Shown here piece by piece: positions 1 through 7,029 of a DNA stretch of 12,765 nucleotides; positions within the stretch are counted from its first letter, which is position 1, and each line of letters begins with the position of its first letter. Location: positions 1 to 12,765 of the forward strand of contig JAEZIQ010000002.1 in assembly GCA_023436605.1 (NCBI GenBank), in the 5' to 3' direction. This DNA is from Actinomycetes bacterium. GTDB lineage: Bacteria > Actinomycetota > Thermoleophilia > Solirubrobacterales > 70-9. Under the pieces are notes generated by a model that saw only the letters and a list, made by a program, of their open reading frames with translations, was not told the DNA's origin and did no database searches. The position numbers were made by a program, and so were the translations under genes.

Positions 1-238
1 CCTGGGCCGCTGGGGCTTGGGCGGGGGCAGGTGGGGGGGCGGGGGAGTGGGCGACCGGGGCCGGGGCAGGCGCCGGTTCGGGCTGAGCCGAAGCCTCGAC
101 GGTGGCGGTCGTCGCCGGGGCGGTCGGCGCCGGGGCGGCCGGCTCCGGAGCGGGCTGCTGGGCCTCGGCTTCGGGTGCCTGCTTTGCGCGGTCGTGGTTC
201 TTGCGGCTCAAGATTCGCATTTGGGCCGTTATTCGCAT
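1..238 (-). CDS. Partial Pro/Ala-rich protein of unknown function (N-terminus only)
   Basis: The minus strand stays open from an ATG at 238 to the window edge (79 codons, no stop). It starts MRITAQMRILSRKNHDRAK and then becomes almost entirely Ala, Pro, Glu and Gln. A short basic N-terminus followed by a low-complexity linker suggests a cytoplasmic or envelope-associated protein whose folded domain lies outside the window. I do not recognise the family. GC-rich third codon positions favour this strand over the Gly/Arg-rich reading of the plus strand. Two in-frame starts exist, at 238 and 220, each inside a copy of ATTCGCAT. A GGGAGG at 258-253 lies about 14 nt upstream of the 238 start, and nothing similar precedes 220. 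The gene is head to head with the ATPase gene at 239. That it is coding is moderately supported; its function is unknown. Confidence 0.55.
   Translation of the reverse strand, partial: MRITAQMRILSRKNHDRAKQAPEAEAQQPAPEPAAPAPTAPATTATVEASAQPEPAPAPAPVAHSPAPPPAPAQAPAAQ
213..238. repeat. Direct repeat ATTCGCAT x2 between divergent genes
   Basis: Two perfect 8-bp copies of ATTCGCAT lie at 213-220 and 231-238, with starts 18 bp apart. Read on the minus strand, each copy gives the codons Met-Arg-Ile, so both copies carry a possible start codon of the leftward gene in the same frame. The repeat could be a small duplication that created a second start, or a pair of operator half-sites serving both divergent genes. 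Confidence 0.6.
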
Positions 239-1207
239 ATGGAAGCCGGTTTCCTCCCCACGACCTCAATCCGGTTGAATGCCTTCATCCCTGAATTCCT
301 CGACAAGCGCCTGCTGTTCGTCACCGGCAAAGGTGGAGTGGGCAAGACCACCGTCGCAATGGCGCTTGGAATACGGGCCGCGATGGAAGGCAAGCGGACG
401 ATCGTCTGCGAGGTTGCGGCGACCGAGAACGCCTCCCGACTGTTCGCCCAGGCGGAGGTCGGGTTCCGGGAAGTGGAGCTCGCCAACGACCTCTGGGCGA
501 TCTCGATCGACCCGGATGAGTCGATGCGCGAGTACGTCCTGCTTCAACTCAAGGTCAAGGCGATGCGGGACCTGCTCTTTCGCAGCCGCATGTTCACCTA
601 CCTCGCGGCGGCGACTCCGGGCCTGAACGAACTGGTCACGATCGGCAAGATCTGGGAACTCGCCCAGCTCGACCGCAAGGTCAAGCATGGCCGCAAGTAC
701 GACCTGGTGATTGTCGACGCGCCGGCGACCGGCCACGGGATCAGTTTCCTCCAGACCCCCCGAACCTTCGCCTCGATCGCCCGGGTCGGCCCGATCCACA
801 CCCAGGCCCTGCAGCTCGAGGAGTTGATCACCGATCAGCAGCAGACCGGCACGGTGATCGTCTCGCTGCCCGAAGAGATGCCGGTCAACGAAACGGCGCG
901 GCTGGAATCCGAACTCACGGGTGACATTGGCATCGCGATCGACCGGATCGTGATGAACGGGCTTTATCCCGAGACCTTCTCGAAATCGGAAGTGAAGACG
1001 CTTGGCAAACTGAAGAAGAGCGACGACCCGCAGGTGAGGGCGGCTGGCCGGGCCGGCGCCTCGTTGGCGACCAGGTCGCGGGCCCAGCATGAGCAGCTCG
1101 CCCGCCTCGAGGAGCTGGTCCAGACCGAGGTCTCCACCCTTCCTTTCATCTTCAAGCCCGAACTCGACCTGAAGGCGGCCCGTCAGCTGGCCGAGGAGAT
1201 CACCTGA
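239..1207 (+). CDS. ArsA/GET3-like ATPase, subunit A of a tandem pair
   Basis: A 322-aa cytosolic P-loop ATPase of the SIMIBI class (ArsA/Get3/MinD-like). The canonical deviant Walker A GKGGVGKTT is at residues 30-38 with its signature lysine present, a switch II-like DAPATGH is at 160-166, and a MNG base-recognition loop is near 239-241. Switch I, normally D-P-A-x-S, is replaced by EVAATENASRLF at 58-69. The size and degenerate switch I match the first member (Rv3679) of the mycobacterial Get3-like pair, an ATPase complex implicated in envelope and glycerol-related phenotypes; an arsenite pump role is unlikely because no arsB or arsR is nearby. The stop overlaps the next ATG (TGATG), so the two subunits are translationally coupled. 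The start is uncertain: ATG at 239 abuts the divergent gene, TTG at 276 is an alternative, and neither has a clear Shine-Dalgarno. Confidence 0.88.
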   Translation: MEAGFLPTTSIRLNAFIPEFLDKRLLFVTGKGGVGKTTVAMALGIRAAMEGKRTIVCEVAATENASRLFAQAEVGFREVELANDLWAISIDPDESMREYVLLQLKVKAMRDLLFRSRMFTYLAAATPGLNELVTIGKIWELAQLDRKVKHGRKYDLVIVDAPATGHGISFLQTPRTFASIARVGPIHTQALQLEELITDQQQTGTVIVSLPEEMPVNETARLESELTGDIGIAIDRIVMNGLYPETFSKSEVKTLGKLKKSDDPQVRAAGRAGASLATRSRAQHEQLARLEELVQTEVSTLPFIFKPELDLKAARQLAEEIT

Positions 1208-2358
1208 TGGCCTCCGTCGAGTCGGTAATCGAGGGTCACGAGATCGTGATCTGCGCCGGTTCCGGCGGCGTCGGAAAGACTACGACTTCGGCTGCGATCG
1301 CACTCGGCATGGCCGCGCGCGGAGCCAGGGTCTGTGTGCTGACCATCGACCCGGCCAAGCGGCTGGCCGACTCGCTCGGCCTCGAGGAGCTGGGCAACGA
1401 GGCGAGCAGGGTCGATCCGAAGCTGCTCGAGGCCCAGGGCCTCGATACCTCGGGCGGGGGCGAGCTGTGGGCGATGATGCTCGACGCCAAGGAAACCTTC
1501 GATGCCCTCGTCGCCCGGCATGCCGAGGATGCCGAGTCCCGTGACCGGGTTCTGAACAACCGCATCTACCAGCAGATTTCCGGGGCCCTGGCCGGGTCCC
1601 AGGAGTACATGGCGATGGAGAAGCTCTTCGAACTTCACTCCGAGGGTCGGTTCGACCTGCTGGTGCTGGACACCCCGCCCAGCCGGAACGCCCTCGATTT
1701 CCTTGACGCACCGAAGAGGCTGACCCAGTTCATCGAGGGCAAGTCGCTTCAGATATTCATCAAGCCGACCGGACTCGCGGCCAGGGTTGCCAGCCGCGGT
1801 ACCGGGATGGTGCTGTCGGTGCTGAAGCGGATCGTCGGCTTCGATCTGCTGGCCGACCTTTCCGAGTTCTTCACCGCCTTCAGCGGGATGATCGACGGGT
1901 TCCAGGACCGCGCCCACCGGGTCAGTTCGCTACTCGCGGACGACCGCACCTGCTTCCTGATCATCTGCGGTCCCCAGTCCGAGCCGATCGAGGAAGCCAT
2001 CTACTTCCATTCGAAACTGGTCGAGAACGGCATGAATTTCGGCGGGGCGGTCGTGAACCGCGTCCGTTACCGGCTCGGGACCCGTCAGGTGAAAGTCAAA
2101 GATCTCGTCAAACGGATCGACTCGGTCCTTGACGACGAGGATCTGGCCGAACGGCTGGCCCGCAACCTGGCCGAGTACGACGTGCTGGCGGTCCGTGACC
2201 AGAAGAACATCGACGATCTGGTCGAGGCCCTGAACGGCGAGCCGGTGATCAGGATCCCCTACCTCGACACCGACGTCCACGACGTCGCGGGCCTCTGCCA
2301 GATCAACCAGTACCTGTTCGTGGAAGAGGACGAGCGCGTCGAACGGGCTTCCTCTTAG
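1207..2358 (+). CDS. ArsA/GET3-like ATPase, subunit B of a tandem pair
   Basis: A 383-aa protein with the ArsA/Get3 fold. The Walker A reads AGSGGVGKTT (residues 17-26): the catalytic-loop lysine is kept, but Ser takes the place of the signature lysine normally found in KGGVGKT. Switch I is good (TIDPAKRLADSLGL, 46-59) and switch II is DTPPSRNALDFL (155-166). This matches the second member (Rv3680) of the mycobacterial pair, which as I recall also lacks the signature lysine. A heterodimer with the upstream product is therefore likely, one subunit carrying the signature lysine and the other the better switch I. The ATG overlaps the upstream stop by one base, so it is surely co-translated. The substrate is unknown; the helical middle (about 180-245) is where Get3 proteins hold their client or ligand. 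Confidence 0.9.
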   Translation: MASVESVIEGHEIVICAGSGGVGKTTTSAAIALGMAARGARVCVLTIDPAKRLADSLGLEELGNEASRVDPKLLEAQGLDTSGGGELWAMMLDAKETFDALVARHAEDAESRDRVLNNRIYQQISGALAGSQEYMAMEKLFELHSEGRFDLLVLDTPPSRNALDFLDAPKRLTQFIEGKSLQIFIKPTGLAARVASRGTGMVLSVLKRIVGFDLLADLSEFFTAFSGMIDGFQDRAHRVSSLLADDRTCFLIICGPQSEPIEEAIYFHSKLVENGMNFGGAVVNRVRYRLGTRQVKVKDLVKRIDSVLDDEDLAERLARNLAEYDVLAVRDQKNIDDLVEALNGEPVIRIPYLDTDVHDVAGLCQINQYLFVEEDERVERASS

Positions 2359-2420
2359 GCTCCAGGCCCGCATTCCTTAACTGCAGTCGGCGAGCTTCGC
2401 TCCGCCTCCATGTTCAACCC

Positions 2421-2458
2421 GCCCCTCCCATCAGAAGCAAATGATGGTTGGGAGGGGC
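2421..2458. terminator. Hairpin between convergent genes, probable bidirectional terminator
   Basis: A perfect 10-bp inverted repeat, gcccctccca (2421-2430) and tgggaggggc (2449-2458), has an 18-nt loop in which a further tca/tga pairing is possible. It sits in the 129-bp gap between the stop of the second ATPase gene (2358) and the stop of the leftward gene (2488), which is where a shared terminator is expected. Neither side has a run of T, so it is not a classic intrinsic terminator. I see nothing else in this gap. Confidence 0.55.
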
Positions 2459-2487
2459 TCTGCCGGGTGGCGGTACCGGCCTGCCGA

Positions 2488-4275
2488 CTACTTACTCTTG
2501 AACTTCATTTCCGAGACTGACCATTCGGTGGTCTCGGGTTCCGGGAAGAAGTTCCGATTCGGGGCCGGGTGCGGCCGACGTCGGTCCTCATCGAATCCGT
2601 CCATCGCATGCGAAGGCCATTCCATGGTGGAGCCGTTGCTTGGCGCCTGGGAAAGCCAATCCTCGCGCAGGGTCGCTCCGATCTCGGTCGAAGCGGTGAC
2701 CGAGATTTCTCCTTCCTGCGGCATCGGTTCGAGCAGGCGGGTCAGCCCGGTGTCTTCTTCCTCGTCGGCGACCGGCTCGATACCGAGCGCCCTTTCGATT
2801 TCCGGCATTGGCCTGGGCGCGTCGGGGATCGGCTCGGGCTGGAATTCCGGCACGACGCCGAAAAGCGGGTCTTCGGCCTGGTCGACGCTGGTCCCTCCGA
2901 CGACCCGGGGCTTGAAGATGTGAATGTCGGCGCCTTCCGCGGCGACCGGTTCGCTGATCGGTTCGTCTTCCTCGACTTCGATCAAGTCCCATTCGGCGGA
3001 CGAACCGTAACCGGAGACGCTGCCCTCGCCGGCGGTCAGGCCGGTGGTCAGCAGGGTTTCCTCGGCGGCGACGTTGAGGTTGGCCCCGTAGTTGCCGAGC
3101 ACCGCCTCACGGATGATGTGGCGGGTCGAGTCCTCGACCCACGCCGCGATGTACGTGGCGGATTCACCGCCGATCGAGGTCAGGTCTTCGCCGTTGATCA
3201 GGGACTGTTCCAGGTCGAGGGCAAGCTCGATCCGTTCACGCGAACGGAGATCGTCGGCGTTGCCGGTGATCAGAGCTGCGGCCCGGGCGGCCAGCGGCGC
3301 GTCGATCACACCCTCTCCCCCGAGTGAAGCGCGGATCGCCAGCAGGTGGTCGCTCAGCGCCTCGACCGGGTTGATGCGCTCGCAGCCGTACTGGAAGCGC
3401 TTCTGAGCGAACTCGATGCGGTCGGCGGCCGGCGATTCCTTGGCCAGGCTGACGATCAGTTCGTTGAGACCTTCCACTTCCGACTCGATCAGGAAGTAGC
3501 TGCCGGCCCGGGGCGGCGACGATGCGGTCTCGATGCGACGCCAGGAGTCCTCGCCGACCGGGGCGAAAGCGAACGGGCCAAGACCGACCGAACCTTCCTT
3601 GTAAAGGCGGAGTGCCCGAATCAGACCGTTCAGGCGGCCGATCGCCTGCGCGGGGCCGCTCTCGGTGCTCTCCAGGTCGGTCAACGCGAAGTAAGCGGGC
3701 TGCCAGGCGCTGCGACCCGTACCCTCGCTCGAAGTCGCCTCGAGCGGAGCTTCGATCGAGTCAGCCTGGGCGATCCTCACACCACTGGCCAGGGTGACTT
3801 CGGTCGGGGTCATTTCGAACCCGATCAGCGGCACCATCAGAACATCCGCCTCACGAATGTCGCGGGCCTGGACTTCGAGGCCGGCGAGAGCCTGCTCGAC
3901 CCGGCTGATGTCCAGCGAAAACTCGGTGGTTCCTTCCCAGAGGGAGGTGATGAACACGGCGATCATCTCCTCGGCCCGACGGGTCGGCTCGGAAGGAACC
4001 GGGAGGCCGCGCGCCTCGAGATAGGGAGCGGCAACGTCGGAAGATGCGATCGCGCCCCGGGCCGGACCGTACGAAGGCAGTGACTTCAGTTCTTCGATGT
4101 GGGCGCTGATGTAGCGCGAGGTCAGCGGCACGTACCGGTAAAAGTGAGAGCTGTCCCCATTGTTCTCGGCGACATCGAAGGGAATCTCGTCACCGGTGGC
4201 CACCAGCGAGGTGAACCGCGTCGACGCTTCGGCTGCGAGCCGCTTCAAAGCCTCATCAAGAACAGGATCGTGCAT
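2488..4275 (-). CDS. Apea-like HEPN-domain protein with acidic C-terminal tail
   Basis: A 595-aa soluble protein of no named family that I know. Residues about 140-250 read like the N-terminal part of Apea/HEPN proteins (MVPLIGFEMTPTEVTLASG, then LNGLIRALRLYKEGSVGLG). Residues about 285-394 resemble the Apea-like HEPN fold: RFQYGCERINPVEALSDHL, then LAARAAALI, then ALDLEQSLINGED. In active HEPN RNases that last segment usually reads like LRSKIVHG (R-x4-6-H). Here Arg becomes Glu and His becomes Asn, so nuclease activity is doubtful. Residues about 424-595 are acidic, Pro-rich and probably disordered, ending in the basic MKFKSK. The start is ATG at 4275 (MHDPVLDEAL); an in-frame ATG at 4308 adds 11 residues. 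It is divergent from the RTX gene. Function is unknown; the HEPN assignment is by eye. Confidence 0.8.
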   Translation of the reverse strand: MHDPVLDEALKRLAAEASTRFTSLVATGDEIPFDVAENNGDSSHFYRYVPLTSRYISAHIEELKSLPSYGPARGAIASSDVAAPYLEARGLPVPSEPTRRAEEMIAVFITSLWEGTTEFSLDISRVEQALAGLEVQARDIREADVLMVPLIGFEMTPTEVTLASGVRIAQADSIEAPLEATSSEGTGRSAWQPAYFALTDLESTESGPAQAIGRLNGLIRALRLYKEGSVGLGPFAFAPVGEDSWRRIETASSPPRAGSYFLIESEVEGLNELIVSLAKESPAADRIEFAQKRFQYGCERINPVEALSDHLLAIRASLGGEGVIDAPLAARAAALITGNADDLRSRERIELALDLEQSLINGEDLTSIGGESATYIAAWVEDSTRHIIREAVLGNYGANLNVAAEETLLTTGLTAGEGSVSGYGSSAEWDLIEVEEDEPISEPVAAEGADIHIFKPRVVGGTSVDQAEDPLFGVVPEFQPEPIPDAPRPMPEIERALGIEPVADEEEDTGLTRLLEPMPQEGEISVTASTEIGATLREDWLSQAPSNGSTMEWPSHAMDGFDEDRRRPHPAPNRNFFPEPETTEWSVSEMKFKSK

Positions 4276-4308
4276 GGTGCTTGGAAGTTCCCGTCCCAAG
4301 CGGCGCAT

Positions 4309-4322
4309 CCTGCGATTGCAGG
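4309..4322. repeat. Short inverted repeat in divergent intergenic region
   Basis: cctgc-gatt-gcagg forms a 5-bp stem with a 4-nt loop. It lies in the 123-bp space between the divergent starts at 4275 (minus) and 4399 (plus), directly next to the alternative ATG at 4308. It could be an operator half-site or a small hairpin. I could not place a convincing promoter for either gene here. Confidence 0.35.
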
Positions 4323-4386
4323 ATTAAGTGCAACATCGGGTCTCCCGCGTGGTTATGGGGTTCGTCCAGTCCCCCAGGCACCGCTC

Positions 4387-4393
4387 AGGAGAG
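4387..4393 (+). promoter_or_regulatory. Ribosome binding site of the delta-60/RTX gene
   Basis: AGGAGAG is followed by 5 nt and then ATG at 4399. It fixes the start at the signal peptide rather than at the in-frame upstream starts that read back through the divergent gene. It is the clearest Shine-Dalgarno in the window. Confidence 0.75.
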
Positions 4394-4398
4394 AAAGC

Positions 4399-6561
4399 AT
4401 GAAGCGTCGGTCCCTGCTGTTCCTGCTCGTTTTGATTCCTCCGCTGGCAGCGCTTATGCCAAGCGGAGCTACCGCGGCGCCGGGTGATGCCGACCGCGCC
4501 TTCAACAAGGGAGGAACGGTTCAGACCCCGCTAGGTGCTTCCTCGGGACAGATCTCTTACGACTCGCTGACCCAGCCAGACGGGAAGATCGTGATGGTCG
4601 GGCGCACCCGGTCGGCGGGCTTCGGGATCGCCGCGCGGTACCTGCCGGATGGGAAGCTCGATAAGTCTTTCGGCGATGGCGGATCGGTCGAATTCGAAGG
4701 TATGAACTTCGACAGCGTCGCCCTCGACGACTCTGGACGGATCGTGATCGCCGGTCATAGTGGCGATCGCGGAGTGGTGACCCGCCTGTTGGCCGATGGC
4801 ACCCTCGACTCCGGGTTCGGGGACAGCGGCCTACATCGATCGTTCTTTGCCCCTCCCGAGGACCAGGAAGACCCGCGGCCCGAGAACCCGAGACTTCCGG
4901 CGCTCGCCGTACTGCCCGATGGGAGCATTTTCGCGGCCGGCAGTGGCGATGGCTGCGGTTCCGACTGTGACTACATGCTGCTCATGCGTCTCGACGGAAG
5001 CGGCGAGCCGTTGCCGATAGCCGGGCAGTCCGGCGTCTGGAGTTCTTCCCTCCAGGAATTGAGCGCGATCGACATCCTGCCGGACGGCAGACTGGTTGTC
5101 GTCGACCGCGATTCGTACAGCGACGGCTACGACAACGGCTGGGACATTTCGACTGTCTACGTCTACGAAGCACCGGCGGCCGACGGGTCGCTGGAACTGA
5201 TCTGGCGCAAGAGCACACCCGGTTCCGCGCCCCGGCCGGGCGGTGGTGGCACCGTCACCGCAATCGAAGGTGGCGGCTTCTACCTGGCCAGCGGCGCGGT
5301 CATCTACAAAGCGACCGCCAACGGGCCGGACCCGAGTTTCGGCCGACGTGGTGTTTCCGTCTTCACGAATGGTGCTTTCCACGGCGCCGCGGGGCGTGGC
5401 GTGACAATCGAGGCCGACAGCCTCATCGTTGATTCACACGGGAATCTGGTCGTGGCCGGCCTCATCTTCAACCAGGAATACAGCAACGTATTCGTGGCCA
5501 GACTGACGTCCGAAGGGAAACCTGATCCAACCTTCGACAACGAGGGAATCAAGCCGATGTGGGGTTGGAATCCGGGGACATCCGCCAGCCCTTTCCCGCC
5601 CCGGATCCTTGCCGCCGGTGACGACTACCGGCTGACCGGTACCGCCGGCGAGTATGGCGTCCACCGGTTCGGCATTTCCGGGTTGAAGGGTGGTACGGCC
5701 CCTTCTGCGAAATGTGACGGACGGCCCGCGACCTGGCTCGGCACCGGCCGGCGCGAAGACATCTACGTGAACTCGGGAGTGATCGTCACCCTGGGCGGGA
5801 ACGACGAGATCCACATCGGCCGCGAGAACGAGTCGACGGTCATCTGTGCCGGCACGGGAAACGACCGGATCCACATGAAGGGTGGCACCGCTTTCGGCGA
5901 AGCCGGTAAAGATCGGATCGAGGGAAGTAACCAGAGGGACCGCCGTACCAAGAAGTTGGCGACGACCGAGGAAACCATGCACGGCGGTCCGGGCAGCGAC
6001 TTCATGCGCGGATTCGGTGGCGATGACCGGATCTCCGGTGGCGACGGCCCCGACACTCTCACCGGCGGCGAGGGCGAAGACGACCTGTTTGGCGGCAGGG
6101 GACGGGATGAGCTGAGCGGCGAGGAGGGAAACGACCACCTGTTCGGTGGTCCGGGCCGGGATTACCTGGAAGGGGGCCCGACGATCCCGCCCCGCAGCTA
6201 CTATTCGGGAACAGTCGGGAAGACCCGGGCCGAGCTGGTCCGCATCGGACAGACCTTCGTCAAGATCAGGGTCCGCACCCACCTGACCTGCGACGATTAC
6301 TCGGGAACCTACGGGCTACCGATCCGGGAGCCGGTCCGGATCACTCCCGGCGGAAAGATCGCCTTTTCCGGGGAGGATTCGTACGACTCGGTGCGGCTGG
6401 AAGGCACGTTGCGAGGCAAGACTGTCCGCGGCCGCTACAGCTACACAAGTCACGACGACTGGTACAACGACGACTGCTGGACCGGTCGGAGCCTGCTGCG
6501 CCCGTGGGTCAGGTTCGAGGCGAATTACGACCGGACCAGACGTCAGGTCGTGAAACAGTGA
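4399..6561 (+). CDS. Secreted delta-60 repeat and RTX calcium-binding repeat protein
   Basis: A 720-aa exported protein. Residues 1-26 form a Sec signal peptide (MKRRSLLFLLVLIPPLAAL..., likely cut after ATA). Residues about 50-425 hold delta-60-type repeats such as DGKIVMVGRT...DGKLDKSFGDGG, DSGRIVIAGH...DGTLDSGFGDSG and HGNLVVAGL...GKPDPTFDNEG, expected to form a beta-propeller. Residues about 437-593 are RTX-like glycine-aspartate nonapeptides, clearest at GGPGSDFMRGFGGDD, GGDGPDTLTGGEGEDD and GGPGRDYLEGG, which bind calcium in a beta-roll. A C-terminal beta-rich domain of about 120 residues (600-720) has Cys631 and Cys693, a possible disulfide. Classic RTX proteins leave by type I secretion, but the N-terminal signal peptide and lack of ABC exporter genes here point to Sec export. 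It probably acts at the cell surface; its ligand or activity is unknown. Confidence 0.88.
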   Translation: MKRRSLLFLLVLIPPLAALMPSGATAAPGDADRAFNKGGTVQTPLGASSGQISYDSLTQPDGKIVMVGRTRSAGFGIAARYLPDGKLDKSFGDGGSVEFEGMNFDSVALDDSGRIVIAGHSGDRGVVTRLLADGTLDSGFGDSGLHRSFFAPPEDQEDPRPENPRLPALAVLPDGSIFAAGSGDGCGSDCDYMLLMRLDGSGEPLPIAGQSGVWSSSLQELSAIDILPDGRLVVVDRDSYSDGYDNGWDISTVYVYEAPAADGSLELIWRKSTPGSAPRPGGGGTVTAIEGGGFYLASGAVIYKATANGPDPSFGRRGVSVFTNGAFHGAAGRGVTIEADSLIVDSHGNLVVAGLIFNQEYSNVFVARLTSEGKPDPTFDNEGIKPMWGWNPGTSASPFPPRILAAGDDYRLTGTAGEYGVHRFGISGLKGGTAPSAKCDGRPATWLGTGRREDIYVNSGVIVTLGGNDEIHIGRENESTVICAGTGNDRIHMKGGTAFGEAGKDRIEGSNQRDRRTKKLATTEETMHGGPGSDFMRGFGGDDRISGGDGPDTLTGGEGEDDLFGGRGRDELSGEEGNDHLFGGPGRDYLEGGPTIPPRSYYSGTVGKTRAELVRIGQTFVKIRVRTHLTCDDYSGTYGLPIREPVRITPGGKIAFSGEDSYDSVRLEGTLRGKTVRGRYSYTSHDDWYNDDCWTGRSLLRPWVRFEANYDRTRRQVVKQ

Positions 6562-6568
6562 GCAGGTC

Positions 6569-6916
6569 TCAGGCGGTGACGGCCTGGGAATCGCTGGGCT
6601 CGGCGTCGAGCCAGCGGATGCCGTACTGGCGCATGTCGTCGATCAGGGGGACCAGATCCTTGCCCTTCTCGGTCAGCGCGTAGGTGACCCGGGGCGGGAC
6701 CTCGGGGAAGGTCTGGCGTTCGACAATGCCCGCTTCTTCAAGGGTACGGAGGCGGAGCGAAAGAGTGCGGGGGCTGATTCCTTCGAGCGATCGCTCGAGT
6801 TCGCAGAAGCGGCGGCTTTCGCCGGCCAGGTCGCGGATCACGAGTAGCGTCCATTTGCCGGAGATCACGTCTGCGGTGCGACATACGGGGCACTGATCGT
6901 TGTCGATTGCGCTCAT
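6569..6916 (-). CDS. HxlR-family winged-helix transcriptional regulator
   Basis: A 115-aa single-domain DNA-binding protein. The family hallmark CPVCRTADVISGKWTLLVIRDL is at residues 9-30, followed by the winged helix-turn-helix RRFCELERSLEGISPRTLSLRLRTLEEAGI (35-64) and the wing RVTYALTEKGKDL (76-88). HxlR regulators act as dimers, and several sense electrophiles or oxidants through the N-terminal cysteine, which is Cys9 here. A second cysteine makes a CxxC (Cys9, Cys12), and Cys38 follows in the DNA-binding domain, so redox or metal sensing is plausible. ATG at 6916 leaves the usual short lead before the cysteine; a GTG at 6961 would add 15 residues, and neither has a strong ribosome site. 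The 3' end is 7 bp from the convergent RTX gene. No divergent reductase, the usual target of this family, is present. Confidence 0.92.
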   Translation of the reverse strand: MSAIDNDQCPVCRTADVISGKWTLLVIRDLAGESRRFCELERSLEGISPRTLSLRLRTLEEAGIVERQTFPEVPPRVTYALTEKGKDLVPLIDDMRQYGIRWLDAEPSDSQAVTA

Positions 6917-6990
6917 CGTTTCAAGTGACGGTTCGCTTTTCGGCCGACCGGCACCTCGCACGTCTGGCGGGCTGCCTTCGACCTTTGGTC

Positions 6991-7029
6991 ACTTCAACAA
7001 GTATAGGCACATGGCTTCACTTACTGAAG
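6991..7029 (-). promoter_or_regulatory. Putative promoter and operator palindromes of the HxlR gene
   Basis: Read leftward, TATACT (7005-7000) is a near-perfect -10 box, and a weaker -35, TTCAGT (7028-7023), lies 17 bp upstream. Two small palindromes overlap these boxes: ACTT-caac-AAGT (6991-7002) across the -10, and CTTCA-cttac-TGAAG (7015-7029) across the -35. They share a CTTCA/TGAAG core and are about 25 bp apart, suggesting a site for autoregulation. The -35 touches the stop codon of the upstream prepilin peptidase gene. The remaining 6917-6990 is a leader in which I see nothing else. Confidence 0.5.

Noticed and set aside
17..238. Upstream extension of the first ATPase on the plus strand, giving a Gly/Arg-rich N-terminus
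   Set aside because: The residues look like the antisense of a Pro/Ala-rich protein, are absent from the ATPase family, and the minus strand is open with good codon bias.
266..1090. 274-aa minus-strand open frame inside the first ATPase gene
   Set aside because: It is a shadow frame common in high-GC DNA; the plus strand has unmistakable P-loop and switch motifs.
1183..1917. 244-aa minus-strand open frame inside the second ATPase gene
   Set aside because: The composition is that of an antisense shadow with no recognisable domain; the plus-strand gene is certain.
239..2358. Arsenite efflux ATPase (arsA) as the function of the pair
   Set aside because: No arsB, arsD or arsR is nearby and the Cys residues typical of the ArsA metal site are not evident; the Get3-like actinobacterial pair fits better.
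2569..4083. Plus-strand open frames of 252 and 245 aa antisense to the HEPN-like gene
   Set aside because: They are Gly/Arg/Asp-rich shadow translations; the minus strand gives one continuous 595-codon frame with a HEPN-like pattern.
2488..4275. An anti-phage defence system built on the HEPN-like gene
   Set aside because: The catalytic motif looks lost, and no partner, toxin-antitoxin or mobile gene is adjacent.
5707..6177. RTX repeats taken as evidence of a type I secretion toxin
   Set aside because: The protein has an N-terminal signal peptide, no toxin or protease domain, and no exporter genes beside it.
5434..6282. 282-aa minus-strand frame opposite the RTX region
   Set aside because: Repeated Gly-Asp codons create open antisense frames; no independent coding signal.
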